Assembly (NCBI GenBank): GCA_002435835.1
Contig: DIVM01000213.1
Span: 1-17,201, forward strand
Length of the DNA stretch: 17,201 nt
Source of the DNA: Firmicutes bacterium UBA6132
GTDB lineage: Bacteria; Bacillota_A; Clostridia; Tissierellales; Sedimentibacteraceae
Reading direction: 5' to 3'
Below, one piece after another: positions 15,258 through 17,201 of this stretch. Position 1 is the stretch's first letter. Each line of letters begins with the position of its first letter. Both the position numbers and the translations under genes were made by a program. The notes beneath the pieces were generated by a model. That model searched no databases. It saw only the letters and a list, made by a program, of their open reading frames with translations, and was not told the origin of the DNA.

Positions 15258-15299
15258 AAAAATAAACTATCAAAAATAATATTTTGATAGTTTATTTTT
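15258..15299. terminator. Bidirectional intrinsic terminator
   Basis: A perfect 18-bp stem, 15258-15275 with 15282-15299 (core AAACTATCAAAA), and a 6-nt AATAAT loop, with A-rich and T-rich ends. It lies between the lysine exporter (+) and the TetR gene (-) and can serve both. Confidence 0.85.
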
Positions 15300-15339
15300 A
15301 TGTTTCATTAAATTTGATGTAGTGAAATAAAATGTTGGA

Positions 15340-16002
15340 TTAATAATTAAAAAAATAATCTTTAATTAAAAATGATTTTACAATAGCTTTCATATAATCC
15401 ATTGTATTAATTTTTGCGTCCTCATAGGAGATAGAACCTCTTAAAACTCTTATGAGCATTCCTTCAAATACTAAAAGAGTTAAATCATTTAATTTATCTG
15501 CATTTTGCGGTTCTATAAATCCTTCTTTAACACAGTCTAAAACTGTAGTCAAACCCCTGTCGTGAATATTCCCTTTTAATAGCATTGTTGATATTGTGTC
15601 ATGATGAATGCCTAAATCCTCAGGAAATATGGAATAAAATTCTGAAACATAATCTTCCATATGCTTGGACAGCTTTGGAAAGAAAAGAGCATTATAAATA
15701 TTTGGCTTTAAATAAGCATAATTGCAGAAACATTCCCATACCTTTAAAAATCTATCCATAGCATTGTCTGCATTTTCTAAATAAAGATTTAGCGAAAGTG
15801 CATAATCTTTTATATTTTTCATTGCGCCAAAGAAAATAAGGTGATCCAAATTTTCAAAGTAATTATATATGGTTGCACTGTTATATCCGGCTCTTTTTGC
15901 AACATTTCTTATAGTTACATTTTCTATGCCAATTTCATTAATTAATTCATCTGCAGCATTTATAAAATATGTCATTGTTCTTAATATACGTTTTTCTCTC
16001 AT
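15340..16002 (-). CDS. TetR/AcrR-family transcriptional regulator
   Basis: One-domain DNA-binding protein plus ligand-binding domain, 220 residues. The N-terminal HTH is typical: INAADELINEIGIENVTI, then RNVAKRAGYNSATIYNYFENLDHLIFFG (about residues 28-56), as in TetR regulators. The rest is a helical, divergent ligand domain with no recognised ligand. AGGTGG-like GGTGGA (16011-16016 on the minus strand) stands 8 bp before the ATG. It is transcribed away from a glycine/sarcosine/betaine reductase gene, and a palindrome repeated four times stands before that gene. Repression of the reductase by this protein is the simplest reading, but the palindromes lie on the reductase side rather than over the tetR promoter, so another regulator could own them. 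Confidence 0.92.
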   Translation of the reverse strand: MREKRILRTMTYFINAADELINEIGIENVTIRNVAKRAGYNSATIYNYFENLDHLIFFGAMKNIKDYALSLNLYLENADNAMDRFLKVWECFCNYAYLKPNIYNALFFPKLSKHMEDYVSEFYSIFPEDLGIHHDTISTMLLKGNIHDRGLTTVLDCVKEGFIEPQNADKLNDLTLLVFEGMLIRVLRGSISYEDAKINTMDYMKAIVKSFLIKDYFFNY

Positions 16003-16033
16003 GATAAGTTTCCACCAATTTTATATTTATTGT

Positions 16034-16062
16034 ATATTACCATATTTTATAGGAAATATCAA
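16034..16062 (-). promoter_or_regulatory. Putative promoter of the TetR-family gene
   Basis: On the minus strand: TTGATA (16057-16062), exactly 17 bp, TAATAT (16034-16039) preceded by TGG (extended -10). It predicts a leader of about 25 nt. None of the four palindromes overlaps it. Confidence 0.65.
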
Positions 16063-16261
16063 AATAATAGATTATAAATTTTTTATTACAAGAAGATGAT
16101 TTATAAGGATGAATTTTATAAGTAGGTATTAAATTTTTAATGTGAAGAAATTTATAATAAGAAATTAATAAGTATCTATAGAAAGATAATTGAAAATATA
16201 ACATTTTTTAATAAATCATCTAAAAGTTAAAAAAATATTTTATAATTTTTAAAAATACCGT
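16063..16261. other. AT-rich intergenic stretch with no recognised gene
   Basis: This is the inner part of a 399-bp region (16003-16401) between two divergent genes. No coding frame with a ribosome binding site and no RNA fold was recognised. A 10-bp inverted pair, GATGATTTAT (16095-16104) and its complement (16211-16220), is 107 bp apart and could be chance in such AT-rich DNA. Confidence 0.5.
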
Positions 16262-16290
16262 TTGCAATTTAATCATGATTATGTTAGTAT
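16262..16290 (+). promoter_or_regulatory. Promoter P1 of the reductase operon
   Basis: TTGCAA (16262-16267), 17-bp spacer, TAGTAT (16285-16290) preceded by TGT (extended -10). The first palindrome (16271-16280) lies wholly inside the spacer. The leader to ATG 16402 would be about 105 nt. A second possible -10, TATAAT at 16365-16370, has only a weak -35 near 16342. Confidence 0.65.
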
Positions 16291-16383
16291 ATTAATTAAC
16301 AATAGTAATCATGATTAATAAAGTTAAAAATTATCAATCTTTAATCACGATTATTAATTTAAATTATAATCTTAGTCATGATT
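16271..16383. promoter_or_regulatory. Four palindromic operator-like sites (core AATCATGATT)
   Basis: Copies are at 16271-16280 (AATCATGATT), 16307-16316 (identical), 16343-16352 (AATCACGATT) and 16374-16383 (AGTCATGATT). Centres are 36, 36 and 31 bp apart. The first three are flanked by T and A, giving TAATCATGATTA-type 12-mers. Site 1 is between -35 and -10 of P1 and site 2 follows its expected start. Sites 3 and 4 flank the TATAAT at 16365-16370. This layout is that of a repressor array; the binder is inferred to be the adjacent TetR protein. Confidence 0.75.
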
Positions 16384-16401
16384 TAACAAGGAGGAATGAA
16401 A

Positions 16402-17201
16402 ATGAGATTAGAAATTGGTAATTTCCTAATCAAGGATGTTATCTTTGGTGAGAAAACCATGTTTAATGATGGTATCCTTACTATCAATAAAACAGAGGCA
16501 ATCGCATTCATTAAAGAAGACGAACACATTACAAATGTGGATATTGAAATCGCTAAACCTGGTGAGAATACTCGTATCGTACCGGTTAAGGAAGCTGTAG
16601 AACCAAGGATCAGACCTGATGGAAGAGCAGTATTTCCAGGGGTTACAGGAGAAGTTGAAAGTGCTGGAAGCGGAAGATTACATGCTCTTAAAGGAGTGAG
16701 TGTATTAGGTGTTGGAATGCACTATGGAAGCTTTGGTGACGGTTTAATAGATATGGGTGGAGACGGTGCAAAATATACACTATTTTCACAACGCATAAAT
16801 ATATGTATAGTTGCAGATACTGACGAAGAATTTGAAAGATTTGAACAACAAAAGAAAAACACAGCCATAAGATTGGCAGCTCATAAATTTGCAGAATATT
16901 TAGGTGCTACAGTTAAAGATTTAGAGCCTGAAGAAATAGAAGTTTACGAACTTGATCCAGTAATTAAAAGAAATGAAGAAGTTAATAAACTTCCATCAGT
17001 AGTTTTGGTTATGCAACCTCAATCGCAAATGGAAGAGTTAGGATACAATGATTTAGTATATGGTTGGGATATGAACAAATATGTTCCTTCATTTATGAAT
17101 CCAAATGAAGTGCTTGACGGAGCTTTAATTTCTGGAAGCTTCATGCCTTCTTCATCAAAATGGTGTACATATGACTTCCAAAACTTCCCTACAATAAAAG
17201 A
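16402..17201 (+). CDS. Glycine/sarcosine/betaine reductase component B, alpha/beta proprotein (GrdE/GrdG/GrdI family), 3' end outside window
   Basis: First 266 residues of the substrate-binding component B of a Stickland-type reductase, which passes the carbon skeleton of glycine, sarcosine or betaine to selenoprotein A. The N-terminus MRLEIGNFLIKDVIFGEKT and the later blocks IKEDEHI, IAKPGENTRI, PVKEAVEPRIRPDG, FPGVTG and LDGALISG are family hallmarks. In GrdE the chain is cleaved at a cysteine in an SGNC context to make a pyruvoyl group; here the aligned sequence is SGSF (residues 244-247), with the nearest Cys at 255. This suggests the GrdG/GrdI or another subfamily rather than glycine-type GrdE (inference). 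AAGGAGG (16388-16394) supports ATG 16402; an in-frame ATG at 16396 is too close to it. The opening codons are rich in ATC, GGT and AAG, unlike neighbouring genes, as expected for high expression. Confidence 0.9.
   Translation, partial: MRLEIGNFLIKDVIFGEKTMFNDGILTINKTEAIAFIKEDEHITNVDIEIAKPGENTRIVPVKEAVEPRIRPDGRAVFPGVTGEVESAGSGRLHALKGVSVLGVGMHYGSFGDGLIDMGGDGAKYTLFSQRINICIVADTDEEFERFEQQKKNTAIRLAAHKFAEYLGATVKDLEPEEIEVYELDPVIKRNEEVNKLPSVVLVMQPQSQMEELGYNDLVYGWDMNKYVPSFMNPNEVLDGALISGSFMPSSSKWCTYDFQNFPTIK

Noticed and set aside
16396..16401. In-frame ATG at 16396 as start of the reductase gene
   Set aside because: It lies only 1 bp after AAGGAGG; ATG 16402 has normal 7-bp spacing and gives the conserved MRLEIGN start.

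Overview
The window is very AT-rich. Its genes carry strong GGAGG-type ribosome binding sites, A/T-ending codons and short intergenic gaps, and the pcrA-ligA pair has the Firmicute order. Together with a glycine/sarcosine/betaine reductase gene at the right edge, this points to a strictly anaerobic, amino-acid-fermenting Clostridia/Tissierellia-type bacterium (Sedimentibacter-like in flavour; the genus is inferred, not shown). No rRNA, tRNA, CRISPR array, phage gene or intact transposase was seen.

Left (1-4036): the 3' end of a polar amino-acid ABC transporter ATPase is followed, all on the + strand, by a HisC-like PLP aminotransferase, a D-2-hydroxyacid dehydrogenase and a MATE-type exporter, closed by a hairpin terminator. 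Read together these look like an uptake - transamination - keto-acid reduction - export module for an unknown amino acid. Next comes a secreted NodB-type polysaccharide deacetylase (4115-4858), convergent with a small carboxymuconolactone-decarboxylase-like protein (4935-5288, minus).

Middle (5472-11528): two conserved proteins of unknown function, a DUF3842-type and a DUF1893-type protein, form a tight pair. A universal stress protein lies convergent to them on the minus strand. The DNA-repair pair pcrA-ligA follows, behind two good sigma-A promoters. Two palindromic, GGGGAC-containing intergenic elements (6434-6496 and 11531-11630) look like REP/MITE-type repeats.

Right (11640-15300): a metal-efflux operon consists of a CadC-like ArsR repressor, a separate one-domain HMA metallochaperone and a CPC-type P1B ATPase lacking its own HMA domain. 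Its consensus promoter contains two SmtB/CadC-like operators. After a strong terminator comes a LysO-type lysine exporter split into two overlapping genes.

Far right (15340-17201): a TetR-family regulator reads leftward and a glycine/sarcosine/betaine reductase component B proprotein reads rightward off the window edge. Between them are about 400 bp without a gene. These hold well-formed promoters for both genes and four copies of a near-identical palindrome (core AATCATGATT) on the reductase side, which suggests tight repression of a Stickland-type reductase operon.
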